From Moritella sp. JT01 (GTDB lineage: Bacteria > Pseudomonadota > Gammaproteobacteria > Enterobacterales > Moritellaceae), in assembly GCF_001574435.1 (NCBI RefSeq), contig NZ_LOCN01000019.1:135472-199471 (forward strand): a stretch of DNA of 64,000 bases, in the 5' to 3' direction. Both the position numbers and the translations under genes were made by a program. Each line of letters begins with the position of its first letter. The first letter of the stretch is position 1. Under the pieces are notes generated by a model. It was not told where the DNA came from. It ran no database searches and saw only the letters and a list, made by a program, of their open reading frames with translations. Of the stretch, positions 47,242 through 55,731 are shown one piece after another.

Positions 47242-47538
47242 ATGGACACACTTGACCCTTATTTTGAAAGTGAAGTCTTAAACATTATGGAAACTTGTCC
47301 TAATATGGTGACGGTTTTACTTAAAAATCAGAGTATGTCTGAGTCTTGTGTGAGAAATAATATTTTTTACTCAAATCCTCAGCCGGGTGGTAAAAATGAA
47401 AGTGCTATTAATGAATTATTAAAAGCATATGTGCATAAAATAGATGACCAATTTAACTGGCCTTTTCATTTTTCTGGTCCTTGCAAATTGCCATTGCTAA
47501 AAGTAATTCTAGTTCTAGATGGCATGAATATGCCATAA
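47242..47538 (+). CDS. Hypothetical protein, possibly frameshifted at its 3' end
   Basis: A 98-residue protein, MDTLDPYFESEVLNIMETCPNM..., with an acidic N-terminus. AAAGGTGA precedes the ATG at 47242. Near 47480 the coding character seems to pass to another frame (SNSSSRWHEYAISLPKGKLKSRF), so the gene may have a frameshift. Family not recognised; reads against the array. Confidence 0.4.
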   Translation: MDTLDPYFESEVLNIMETCPNMVTVLLKNQSMSESCVRNNIFYSNPQPGGKNESAINELLKAYVHKIDDQFNWPFHFSGPCKLPLLKVILVLDGMNMP

Positions 47539-47568
47539 GTTTACCTAAAGGTAAGCTCAAGTCACGGT

Positions 47569-48279
47569 TCATCCATTGTCTAGCGCTTTTCGAAGCAGAC
47601 TTATCCATACTCTGTAGCCGTCGGTGTTTAAATGAACGCCGTCTCCAGTATGAAATGTACTTTTCAAATTTCCATTAGGTTCTTGAAGCATGTTGCTGGA
47701 ATTAATAAAAATGACATTTACATAGTTCGTGGACATCTTTTTTAACGCTGAATTTAGCTGAAGAATCCTCTTGTTAGATACTTTGACTGAACTTACTCTT
47801 TCATCAACTGGTAGCACAGCACTCAAAATTATTTTTTTATCTTTAGGTATAAAATTCAATATTTTTTGATAATTTTTAACGATACGGCTGTTCTCTCGGC
47901 GTTTAAGGTCGTTCACTCCAATTGCGATAACTATGGATTTTGCTGTGGTAACTGATTTATAAAATGGAAGTCGATTAATTACTCCAACTGTTGTATCAAA
48001 CCCAATTCCATAATTGACTGAATACTCTGATATGGCCGCAGTCGCTAGCCCTTGCGTTATGCTATCACCAATAAAAATTGTCGCACCTTCGGGAACAGAA
48101 CCATCCATACGCTTATGATAGGTCGTTATTATATTGTAATAATCGGAAATTTCGGTGGGTTGATAAACCCCAATTTTTCTTCCAACTAATTCAATGAAAT
48201 CACTTTTAACAAGTATCACAGCAATAATTATATGTAGTCCTACTACATACCCGCACCAAACTTTATTACGAGATTTCAT
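47569..48279 (-). CDS. SGNH/GDSL-family hydrolase, membrane-anchored
   Basis: A 236-residue protein with an N-terminal membrane helix. IFIGDSITQGL is the GDS block I, IVIAIGVNDLKR block III (GxND), and DGVHLNTDGYRVW block V (DxxH): all catalytic residues of an SGNH esterase/acyl-hydrolase are present. Probably faces the periplasm. The ATG at 48279 has AAGGATAC upstream. Confidence 0.85.
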   Translation of the reverse strand: MKSRNKVWCGYVVGLHIIIAVILVKSDFIELVGRKIGVYQPTEISDYYNIITTYHKRMDGSVPEGATIFIGDSITQGLATAAISEYSVNYGIGFDTTVGVINRLPFYKSVTTAKSIVIAIGVNDLKRRENSRIVKNYQKILNFIPKDKKIILSAVLPVDERVSSVKVSNKRILQLNSALKKMSTNYVNVIFINSSNMLQEPNGNLKSTFHTGDGVHLNTDGYRVWISLLRKALDNG

Positions 48280-48288
48280 ATGTATCCT

Positions 48289-48312
48289 TAGATGCATAAC
48301 GCCGCGTTTATT
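48289..48312 (-). repeat. Truncated attC remnant
   Basis: GCATAACGCCGCGTTTATTGGCG carries a good cassette-boundary box (GTTATGC on the minus strand) and a small hairpin, but the distal half of an attC is missing; the RDD gene ends inside it. Confidence 0.4.
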
Positions 48313-48754
48313 GGCGTATTACAACTGTACCAGCAAGTTTGTCATGCCATGCTTGTTTCTTTTTATCCCAACCTATCCAGAAAAAACCAAGGCCAATTGG
48401 AAGTAATGAGATGTAATAGCCAATGTAGCGAATGACAGATTGTTGAACTGTAGGTATATTGCCTGTTTTGGCGTCTACCACTTTGGCTTTTAACACCATT
48501 TTACCTGGTGTTGCAGATTTATAAATCCAAAACATGATTGTAGCTACAAAAGGAAATACCCAGCTAATTATAAAGTCAGGTAATCCCATGATCAATTCTT
48601 CTGAGTACCAATATTGGCTTCCATATATCATGTGTAATATTGGGAACGTAATTGCTATCATTAAAATCATATCAATAATTGAAGCTCCACACCTTGCCCA
48701 AAAACCAACATATTCTTGTGATGAACCTAATTTTTCCATTTCTGTACCACTCAT
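48308..48754 (-). CDS. RDD-family membrane protein
   Basis: A 148-residue protein with three to four membrane helices: YVGFWARCGASIIDMILMIAI (the Arg and Asp of the RDD name), SATPGKMVLKAKVVDAKTG and WHDKLAGTVVIRQ are diagnostic. Transport role uncertain. Confidence 0.88.
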   Translation of the reverse strand: MSGTEMEKLGSSQEYVGFWARCGASIIDMILMIAITFPILHMIYGSQYWYSEELIMGLPDFIISWVFPFVATIMFWIYKSATPGKMVLKAKVVDAKTGNIPTVQQSVIRYIGYYISLLPIGLGFFWIGWDKKKQAWHDKLAGTVVIRQ

Positions 48755-48788
48755 TTACTTATCCATTATTGATTGAAACTCTAAAATA

Positions 48789-48876
48789 CCTAGCGCTTAC
48801 ATAAGCGGAAAAATATAGTTGGCTATAAGCCAACTGTTGCGTGCCCGACTTGAAAACACTTATATTTACGTTGCCC
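48789..48876 (-). repeat. attC site (GTTGGCT family)
   Basis: Left arm CTTACATAAGCGG and the TAGTTGGCT/AGCCAACT inverted pair are shared with attC sites at 50869, 52911 and 55541. The LysE stop codon lies at the right end. Core boxes are less canonical than in the others. Confidence 0.6.
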
Positions 48877-49504
48877 GAGACTTTGATAGTACACCGCAAC
48901 CAAAAATAATGAATGCACTATTTGTTATTTTAGAAAAAATAGGATTCCCTTTTAAAGTAGAAAACCGATTATTAATGTTTTTTGCTATATATGAGTAAAC
49001 CAAGTGAACAGATATAACAAGAAAGCACATAGTTAAAAACATTTGCGCAAACTGCCAGAAAACAGGTTCATTAGTTGATAAAAATTGTGGTAAAAAAGCA
49101 GAAAGAAAAATAACCGTTTTAGGATTACTCGCTGATACCAAAAATGCCTCTTTGCATATTTTATAATAAGATAGCCGTCTGGAACTAGTCGCTTCAAATT
49201 CAGGAGTTTCAACAGCTTTAATTTTAGTAAATAACCCTGTAATACCAAGGTAAATTAAATACCCTCCACCAATTACTTTCAAAGCGAAAAATAAAATCGG
49301 AGATTTTGCTAATAACGCCCCAGCACCGAAAGCGACTAATGTAATAATTACAAGCTGACAAAATAGGTTTAACAGAATCGTAATACTTGCTGCTTTATAA
49401 CCATATTTAATCGCATTTTTTACAACTAATAAAACATTTGGGCCTGGCGACAAAGTAACGATTAAATAGGCAACAAAAAATAACAACCATATTTCAAAAT
49501 TCAT
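48866..49504 (-). CDS. LysE-family exporter (copy 2 of 2)
   Basis: A 212-residue six-helix amino-acid exporter: LSPGPNVLLVVKNAIKYG signature after helix 1 and AFLVSASNPKTVIFLSAFLPQFL mid-protein. Same family as the gene at 28750 but clearly divergent. An IS110 relic sits just upstream of its start and may have displaced a promoter. Confidence 0.88.
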   Translation of the reverse strand: MNFEIWLLFFVAYLIVTLSPGPNVLLVVKNAIKYGYKAASITILLNLFCQLVIITLVAFGAGALLAKSPILFFALKVIGGGYLIYLGITGLFTKIKAVETPEFEATSSRRLSYYKICKEAFLVSASNPKTVIFLSAFLPQFLSTNEPVFWQFAQMFLTMCFLVISVHLVYSYIAKNINNRFSTLKGNPIFSKITNSAFIIFGCGVLSKSRAT

Positions 49505-49531
49505 ATTGATTTCTCATTCCGTGAGTACATA

Positions 49532-50283
<752 letters not shown>

Positions 50284-50317
50284 ACAAACACCGCCTTAAG
50301 CGGTGAGTAATAGAGCT

Positions 50318-50839
50318 TTATAAGTACTCCCAAAAATCTAGGATCCCTTCATCTACACCAAACTCTTTTTGCTGAAAAACTGTTAACTTAGACTGAAACC
50401 AAACACTAAAATTTTCAAATATCTCTTCACATTCAAGATCATCTCCCCAATACTTAATTATCTTTCCTGTAGAAATATCAATACAGAGATAATCCCCACC
50501 ATTTCCATCTGCAAATGGCACGAGTAAAGCTGACCAACCATTTATTAGCCCACCTTTTTCCGACAAGTTAAAATCATTAGTCGCATCGTACCACTTCAAC
50601 ATTGATTTTATTGAATAAAGCTGACCTTCTTCGCACAATATATTTCTATGGGATGTCTCCGTTTGTCCATTGTGCACTTTTAAATAGCTTTTAAAGGCTT
50701 CGGGCAATGTGCCATTTATTTTTTGTTCGAAAGCATCTATCTCTGCACCTGATGCAGGAGGATTAAGAGTATCTAGCACACCTTTTGCGTTATTCTCTAA
50801 GAATATTTCTAAGTCGTTCCAAATCGATTCTATGTTCAT
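50318..50839 (-). CDS. SMI1/KNR4-family (SUKH) protein
   Basis: A 173-residue protein: NPPASGAEIDAFEQKINGTLPEAFKSYLKVHNGQ is the SUKH signature, with WSALLVPFADGNGGDYLCIDI following. SUKH proteins are frequent immunity proteins of contact-dependent toxins; no toxin is adjacent, so an orphan immunity role is only an inference. SD AAGGGAAG. Confidence 0.87.
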   Translation of the reverse strand: MNIESIWNDLEIFLENNAKGVLDTLNPPASGAEIDAFEQKINGTLPEAFKSYLKVHNGQTETSHRNILCEEGQLYSIKSMLKWYDATNDFNLSEKGGLINGWSALLVPFADGNGGDYLCIDISTGKIIKYWGDDLECEEIFENFSVWFQSKLTVFQQKEFGVDEGILDFWEYL

Positions 50840-50868
50840 AACTTCCCTTTTTAATCACAGCACATGCT

Positions 50869-50957
50869 CTATACGTCCTGTTAACAGGTAAAATACAGTT
50901 GGCTAAAATTAGCGACGAAGGAGCAGTTTTTTGTCCTTGTTTAACAACTTGTTAAGC
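50869..50957 (-). repeat. attC site (GTTGGCT family)
   Basis: Contains AGTTGGCTAAAATTAGCGA and ends AACTTGTTAAGC on the plus strand; shares its central segment with attC sites at 48789, 52911 and 55541. Separates SDR and SMI1/KNR4 cassettes. Confidence 0.75.
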
Positions 50958-50967
50958 TCATCCACAC

Positions 50968-51738
50968 CTACGTGAGATTAAGCCCACCATCAGAAAGAAT
51001 AATTTCACCTGTTAGGTAACTGCTAGAAATAAGCATTGAAGCTGTATGTGCAATCTCATTTGGTTTTGCTCCCCGTTTCATTGGAGATTTTTCTTTCCAA
51101 AGCTTTTGCGCCTCAACCCAACTTTCTGTCATTGGCGTATCGACAAGACCCGGAGCAATAGCATTAACTCGAATATCTGGAGATAAAGTCAAAGCCAAAA
51201 GTTGCGTCATATGATTAAGCGCAGATTTACTTGCTGCATAAGGAATAGAAGCTCCTTTCGGACGTACACCAGCATGTGAGCTGATATTAATAATACTACT
51301 GGGGCATTCTGAGGTTGATGATTCTCTGAGGGCTTGCTCCGCCTCTGAGATCAAAGTCCATGGAGCAATAACGTTTACTTCATAAAGATCACGCCATATC
51401 TCTGCCGTTGCATCTTTTAGTGAACCATGAGGAATCATCGCATTTATTCCTGCATTGTTCACTAATACATCTAACCGTCCATGATGAAGTAAAACTTCGG
51501 CTATCAACCTTTTAGTTTGGATCTGTTCAGATAAATCAGCTTGAAAATATGTTGCGTTAGGAATTGTTCTAGCTAAGTTCTCACCTTCGGTTACCGATGA
51601 TCGAGAATGAAATACAACAGTAAACCCATCTTCAGCGAGTTGTTGTGCAATAGCTTTACCTATCCCTGATGTCGAACCAGTTATGAGAGCAACTCTCCCT
51701 TTATTTTTTTCTTGATGAGAACTCAATGCCATCTCCAT
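50968..51738 (-). CDS. Short-chain dehydrogenase/reductase
   Basis: A 256-residue SDR: ALITGSTSGIGKAIA (TGxxxGIG cofactor motif), LVNNAGINA, the catalytic SSHAGVRPKGASIPYAASKSAL (S...YxxxK), and a C-terminal SSYLTGEIILSDGGLNL. Resembles 3-oxoacyl-reductase-type enzymes. The open frame extends 41 codons further upstream but that part is attC sequence, so the ATG at 51738 (MEMALSSHQE) is chosen. Confidence 0.88.
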   Translation of the reverse strand: MEMALSSHQEKNKGRVALITGSTSGIGKAIAQQLAEDGFTVVFHSRSSVTEGENLARTIPNATYFQADLSEQIQTKRLIAEVLLHHGRLDVLVNNAGINAMIPHGSLKDATAEIWRDLYEVNVIAPWTLISEAEQALRESSTSECPSSIINISSHAGVRPKGASIPYAASKSALNHMTQLLALTLSPDIRVNAIAPGLVDTPMTESWVEAQKLWKEKSPMKRGAKPNEIAHTASMLISSSYLTGEIILSDGGLNLT

Positions 51739-51749
51739 TTGATTGATGA

Positions 51750-51853
51750 GCCTAACGCCTGGCACAGTCGCAGACAAAATTGGCGGTTGTTTTGCCGGCG
51801 TTTTGTAAAAACAAGTGACACTTTTGGCTGTCGGTTGCTGCCACTTGTTATGC
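51750..51853 (-). repeat. attC site, canonical
   Basis: The clearest attC here: on the plus strand it starts GCCTAACGCCTGGCAC and ends GCCACTTGTTATGC, with long imperfectly paired arms (GGCGGTTGTTTTGCCGG in the middle). Gives GTTAGGC and GCATAAC boxes in gene orientation; the upstream GNAT stop codon is in GCATAAC. Confidence 0.9.
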
Positions 51854-52315
51854 GATTGCATATTTCATTTTGTAACCACCAGTAATTTCAAAACCGTTAG
51901 ATTGGTAGAACTCTACAGTACGATCGAATTCTGGTACTGGCGGAGTGCATAATTCAAGACGCTTCCATTTTTGTTGTTTTGCAAATTTCACTATTTCTTG
52001 AATAAGTGATTTTCCTACTTCTTTGGAACGGTATTCTGGCATTACGTAAAATTCTTGAATAATGCCAAAGCTGCCTTCTGCATAAAGTGAGTGGCTTTCA
52101 CAGATAGCGCCAAACCCAATAATACTATTTCCATCAAATGCAGCCATGACATGATAAAGGCCATTTGAAACATAATTCTCACATAAACTTACAGCTAGAG
52201 GAACATCAACATCAAAGTGCTGTATTCCAGTGCGTTCAATAATCTCATTCGTTAGACAAATTGCTAACTTTGCAATTTCTTCAGATTGAGAGTTATCAAT
52301 AATCTTGTATTTCAC
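51848..52315 (-). CDS. GNAT-family acetyltransferase
   Basis: A 155-residue GNAT: EFYVMPEYRSKEVGKSLIQEIV is motif A and FYQSNGFEITGGYKMKYAI motif B. A GTG start at 52315 is inferred from AAGGATT upstream; the frame upstream of it is attC. Its stop codon is the TAA of the attC box. Confidence 0.85.
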   Translation of the reverse strand: MKYKIIDNSQSEEIAKLAICLTNEIIERTGIQHFDVDVPLAVSLCENYVSNGLYHVMAAFDGNSIIGFGAICESHSLYAEGSFGIIQEFYVMPEYRSKEVGKSLIQEIVKFAKQQKWKRLELCTPPVPEFDRTVEFYQSNGFEITGGYKMKYAIA

Positions 52316-52336
52316 GCGATATCGAATCCTTTTAAC

Positions 52337-52429
52337 GCATAACGCCGCCAGCACAGGCGAGCGGAACGTAGTGTAGCGAGTCCAAGCCGCGTTTTATTGC
52401 GGCTGATTGTGACTGGCCTTGTTATACGC
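52337..52429 (-). repeat. attC site, canonical
   Basis: Plus strand starts GCATAACGCCGCCAGCACAGG and ends GACTGGCCTTGTTATACGC, with CCGCGTTTTATTGCGG as a central hairpin arm. The GNAT gene to its right reads through the R'' box, taking its last nine residues from the site. Confidence 0.88.
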
Positions 52430-52909
52430 TTCTAAGTTTATTGCTAGGTATTTCGTGCCCTGCACTGGATTACTTGTAATTGGCTCATGATCGTCAAAAC
52501 CCATGTTTTTATACAGCTTATATGCCGCTTTAAACTCCGGTAGAACATCCAAGCACATTTTCTTATACCCAACAGTTTTTGCCTCCAATAAAAGCCTCCG
52601 GACTAGAGTTTCCCCTAGCTTTATTCCTCTAGCTTGGGGGCAAACATATACACGTTTCATTTCACAGCAATCGTCGTCATATCGACGAAAAGCTGCGCAG
52701 CCTAGCACCCTTTCTGAGTCAGAAGCTAAAAATATTTGAGAAGACTCCCCCTCATACAGCTCTGCAATAGACAAAAAATCTTTCTCATTATTTTGAAAGC
52801 CAAGATCTGCCTTGGTACTAGAAATATATTCTCTATACAGACAAAGAACATCCTTTAAATCCTTCGGGAAAAGCGCTCTTTTAATTGAGTACAATTTTTG
52901 ATTCCTCAT
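52394..52909 (-). CDS. GNAT-family acetyltransferase
   Basis: A 171-residue GNAT: VYVCPQARGIKLGETLVRRLL is motif A (RGxxLG), CLDVLPEFKAAYKLYKNMGF motif B. The C-terminal NKASHNQPQ is encoded by attC sequence, so the gene has no stop before the recombination site. The start is uncertain (ATG at 52909 or TTG five codons later). Confidence 0.83.
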   Translation of the reverse strand: MRNQKLYSIKRALFPKDLKDVLCLYREYISSTKADLGFQNNEKDFLSIAELYEGESSQIFLASDSERVLGCAAFRRYDDDCCEMKRVYVCPQARGIKLGETLVRRLLLEAKTVGYKKMCLDVLPEFKAAYKLYKNMGFDDHEPITSNPVQGTKYLAINLEAYNKASHNQPQ

Positions 52910-52910
52910 C

Positions 52911-53007
52911 GCGTATAACGCCCCATTAAGAGGTAAATGATAGTTGGCTAAAATAAGCGACGAAGGAGCAAATAGCCAACTGTTATTTGTCCTGCTTGAA
53001 TGGCTTG
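52911..53007 (-). repeat. attC site (GTTGGCT family), split by IS91-like copy A
   Basis: Plus strand starts GTATAACGCCCC, contains ATAGTTGGCT paired with AGCCAACTGTTAT, and is cut at GGCTTG. The missing core TTAGCC reappears at 54585 after the element. Confidence 0.85.
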
Positions 53008-53100
53008 TTGAACGAAGCCGCTACGCGGCGAAGTCATTGCCCCACCTGTCATACTTACCAATAACATCACCATAATGGGGATGACATTGGAGAATTCAGT

Positions 53101-53277
53101 ATGAACAGCTCACAACAACAACGCTTTAATGTTCTTTATGAACAACACCTTATCAATTTACGTTTGCAAGGTAAACAACCAACGACTATTGATACCTATT
53201 CTCGTGTAATTCGACAGATTAGTGCGTATTTTGATAACGCCACAGATAAATTAGCGCTAGATTGGAGTTTAAAATGA
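53101..53277 (+). CDS. In-frame deletion remnant of the IS-borne tyrosine recombinase
   Basis: 58 residues: the N-terminal 45 of the recombinase (MNSSQQQRFNVLYEQHL...ISAYFD) joined in frame to its last 12 ([11 protein letters not shown]). All catalytic residues are gone. Its stop overlaps the transposase ATG (ATGA), preserving translational coupling. The same deletion is present in copy C at 59061, so it predates their spread. Confidence 0.7.
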   Translation: MNSSQQQRFNVLYEQHLINLRLQGKQPTTIDTYSRVIRQISAYFDNATDKLALDWSLK

Positions 53278-54335
53278 GTACCTTCATTGATTTACTGCGC
53301 ATTCATCATCACGAGTTTGAACAACAATTTGGCAATCATCTTTCCCATGAAAGCCGTCGTGCAATCTACGCTATGCTCAGTTGTAAAACGAGCAACCGAG
53401 GTTGCTCGCAATGGTATTGTGGTCACTGCCAACATGATGACCGACTGCCGCTTTCTTGCGGCCATCGACATTGTCCGCAATGCCAGCAACGCACGACTTC
53501 TGATTGGCTTGAGCGCCAACAATCAAAGTTACTGCCCGTGCACTACTTTCTGGTCACGTTCACTTTGCCTTACGAGTTACGAGCGCTTGCGCGTTCGCAA
53601 CCCAAGCCACTCTATCAATCAATATTCTCCGTCGCTGCAAGTGTGTTGAAGGATTTTTCCAAACGTAGAAACGGCGGCGAAATAGGCTTCACCACCGTTT
53701 TGCATACTCACAGTAGGCAACGTAATTTACATCCCCACTTACACATTATAGTCGCCAGTGGGAGCTACAATAAAATGCGCAACCAATGGCATAAAGGTAA
53801 GAGTAACTATCTGTTTAACGCCTTTGCACTGGCTAAAGTCTGGCGAGCTAGAATGATTGATGTAATCAATCAGCACGCTGATTTATCTCTCGCGAACACT
53901 GGTACATTACCCACTAAATGGGTCGTTGATTGCCGCAAAGTAGGTTATGGATTGCCTGCAATAAAGTACCTGTCACATTATTTGTATCGAGGTGTGTTGC
54001 CTGATAAAGATATCATCGACATAGGTAATAATACTGTCACGTTCAAGTACAAAGACGGACAAACGCAAGTAACGAAAACCAGAGTCTTACCGACCTTGAA
54101 ATTTCTCTGGCTCATCTTGCAGCATGTCTTACCCAAAGGATTACAGCGAGTGCCGGATTATGGTTTTTTGCACGGTAATGCCAAGCGGCTACGAATGCGT
54201 ATTCAAGTCATATTGCTGCATCTGTTTAATTGGAGTATGCCTGAGCTCGTTGCAACGAGCACAGCAAAAGCAATCCGTATTTGTCCTTGCTGTCAGCATG
54301 AAATGAGGTGTGTTGGCATTACGCGAACGACCTAG
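53274..54335 (+). CDS. IS91-family transposase (copy A)
   Basis: A 353-residue HUH transposase. Residues about 37-70 form a zinc-binding domain ([24 protein letters not shown]), HPHLHII near 153 is the HUH metal motif, and [12 protein letters not shown] near 246 carries the catalytic tyrosine region of IS91-type rolling-circle transposases. ATG at 53274 with GGAG upstream. Intact and near-identical to copy B. Confidence 0.88.
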   Translation: MSTFIDLLRIHHHEFEQQFGNHLSHESRRAIYAMLSCKTSNRGCSQWYCGHCQHDDRLPLSCGHRHCPQCQQRTTSDWLERQQSKLLPVHYFLVTFTLPYELRALARSQPKPLYQSIFSVAASVLKDFSKRRNGGEIGFTTVLHTHSRQRNLHPHLHIIVASGSYNKMRNQWHKGKSNYLFNAFALAKVWRARMIDVINQHADLSLANTGTLPTKWVVDCRKVGYGLPAIKYLSHYLYRGVLPDKDIIDIGNNTVTFKYKDGQTQVTKTRVLPTLKFLWLILQHVLPKGLQRVPDYGFLHGNAKRLRMRIQVILLHLFNWSMPELVATSTAKAIRICPCCQHEMRCVGITRTT

Positions 54336-54584
54336 CCGAAAGGCGAACATAATAGGAATAATGGCATTAACATGACAGGTTGGAGATATTAAATTTATGG
54401 TACAACTAGCTAGTTAATTGATAAATAACAGGTCTGTTATTTATCTCAATTTCGCTCGTCTTGGGTTTAATTCCAAGACGAAGTGCCCACCAAGATCAAA
54501 CACGTAATTTACTATATAAAGAAGGGCTCGGGCTTGTTCAACACCCGAATAAGGTGTCGGCTACGCGACACCTATTCTTATATG

Positions 54585-54986
54585 TTAGCCATTTTTCATA
54601 GATTTAACAGCTGTAGCAACTACTTTTATTTTTCCACCAAAAGGCAAAGCTGCAGCTTCATAAATCGTCCTAGCGGGTCTTTTTCCTTCTGGAAACAGAT
54701 CCATATAGATATCATTGACGTCTTGGACTTCAGTTAAATCTGAGAATGCGATATCAACATATACTATTTCTGATTTATCAAACCCAGCTGCTTTTGCAGC
54801 GGAAAAGACGTTACCAAACGCCCGTATAGCCTCTTCTTTTATAGTGCCAACTACATATTCACCTTTAACATTTACTGATAATTGTCCACTTATAAAGCAC
54901 ATATTATTCACTACTACAGCATGGCTAATTGGATTTGACCATTGAGGCAAATCAGCTCCAGTTGTGATGAATTTTCTATCGTCCAA
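54585..54986 (-). CDS. RidA-family protein
   Basis: A 133-residue RidA/YjgF-like protein: VVVNNMCFISGQLSVNVKGEYVVG, DIAFSDLTEVQDVNDIYMDLFP and the C-terminal RTIYEAAALPFGGKIKVVATA hold the family residues including the ligand-binding arginine. RidA members hydrolyse reactive enamine/imine intermediates. A TTG start follows AAAGGGTATTATT. The stop codon TAA is in the attC box left beside the IS insertion. Confidence 0.87.
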   Translation of the reverse strand: MDDRKFITTGADLPQWSNPISHAVVVNNMCFISGQLSVNVKGEYVVGTIKEEAIRAFGNVFSAAKAAGFDKSEIVYVDIAFSDLTEVQDVNDIYMDLFPEGKRPARTIYEAAALPFGGKIKVVATAVKSMKNG

Positions 54987-55015
54987 AATAATACCCTTTA
55001 TTGATTAACACGAAT

Positions 55016-55113
55016 GGCTAACGCCAACCACAACTGCGCAGCGAAATGGCGGGCATTTTGGCACAAAATGCATGACAGTTCGCGGAGTCAGATTGCTGGT
55101 TTTTGTTATGTGC
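55016..55113 (-). repeat. attC site, canonical
   Basis: Plus strand starts GGCTAACGCCAACCACAAC and ends GCTGGTTTTTGTTATGTGC. Inner arms include GCGCAGCG/CGCGGAG-type pairing. Separates RidA and GNAT cassettes, and shows an undisturbed site for comparison with the IS-split ones. Confidence 0.88.
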
Positions 55114-55521
55114 TTAGTGCTCATTACCTGCATACACCCACATTGGCTCTGTTTTACCTGCACGCTCAAACCCCAATGCCTTGTAGAAATCAATGGCCTC
55201 ACCATCTGCGGTAAGCATTTGTTGGTGAAAACCTCCGTAAACAGTTTGCATTAATTCCATCATTTTACGACCAATGCCTTTCCCATGATACTGAGGATGA
55301 ACTAACATATGTGGGTAATAAACAACTAGATATCCATCTGAAATAGCATTGCCAATACCAACTAAGCTTCCGCCAACCCTTGCAGTAACCAAAGAATGTG
55401 AGTTACGCAAAGCAGGGATTAATAATTCGGGTTTCTTAGCAGAAGACCAAGAGTTAGCTTTATATAAGTCGATAACTTCTTTATCTTCAATCGAATCGTT
55501 TAATTCTATTTCTATGTTCAT
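55114..55521 (-). CDS. GNAT-family acetyltransferase
   Basis: A 135-residue compact GNAT: HMLVHPQYHGKGIGRKMMELM is motif A and ADGEAIDFYKALGFERAG motif B. Acceptor unknown. SD GAGAGCAGT; the stop lies 3 bp before the attC box. Confidence 0.87.
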   Translation of the reverse strand: MNIEIELNDSIEDKEVIDLYKANSWSSAKKPELLIPALRNSHSLVTARVGGSLVGIGNAISDGYLVVYYPHMLVHPQYHGKGIGRKMMELMQTVYGGFHQQMLTADGEAIDFYKALGFERAGKTEPMWVYAGNEH

Positions 55522-55540
55522 ACTGCTCTCGAATTCATTT

Positions 55541-55637
55541 GCACATAACGCCTAAATAAGCGGCAAATAGAGGTTGGCTAAAATTAGCGAAGAATGAGCG
55601 CAAGCCAACCTTTATGCGTCCGTTCTTGATTTATTTG
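55541..55637 (-). repeat. attC site (GTTGGCT family), split by IS91-like copy B
   Basis: Plus strand starts GCACATAACGCCTAAATAAG, contains AGGTTGGCT paired with AGCCAACCT, and is cut at ATTTG; the core TTATGC reappears at 57795. Confidence 0.85.
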
Positions 55638-55731
55638 TTGAACGAAGCCGCTGCGCGGCAGAGTAAACAAGCCAGCGTTCATACTAACCAATAGCATCAC
55701 CATTCGATGGTGCCTTACTGGAGTTATTAGT

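Larger units (their letters stand above)
53008..54584 (+). mobile_element. IS91-like element, copy A (recombinase deleted)
   Basis: Left end TTGAACGAAGCCGCTACGCGG with a small GCCGC/GCGGC hairpin; right end with GGTGTCG/CGACACC hairpin and CCTATTCTTA. Carries a 58-codon in-frame deletion derivative of the recombinase and a full-length transposase. Flanked by CTTG on the left and TTAGCC on the right, i.e. inserted in an attC core box. Element limits are inferred by comparing three copies. Confidence 0.85.

Noticed and set aside
51739-51861. Longer N-terminus of the SDR protein
   Set aside because: The extra codons are translated attC sequence ending in GCATAAC boxes, not a conserved SDR extension.
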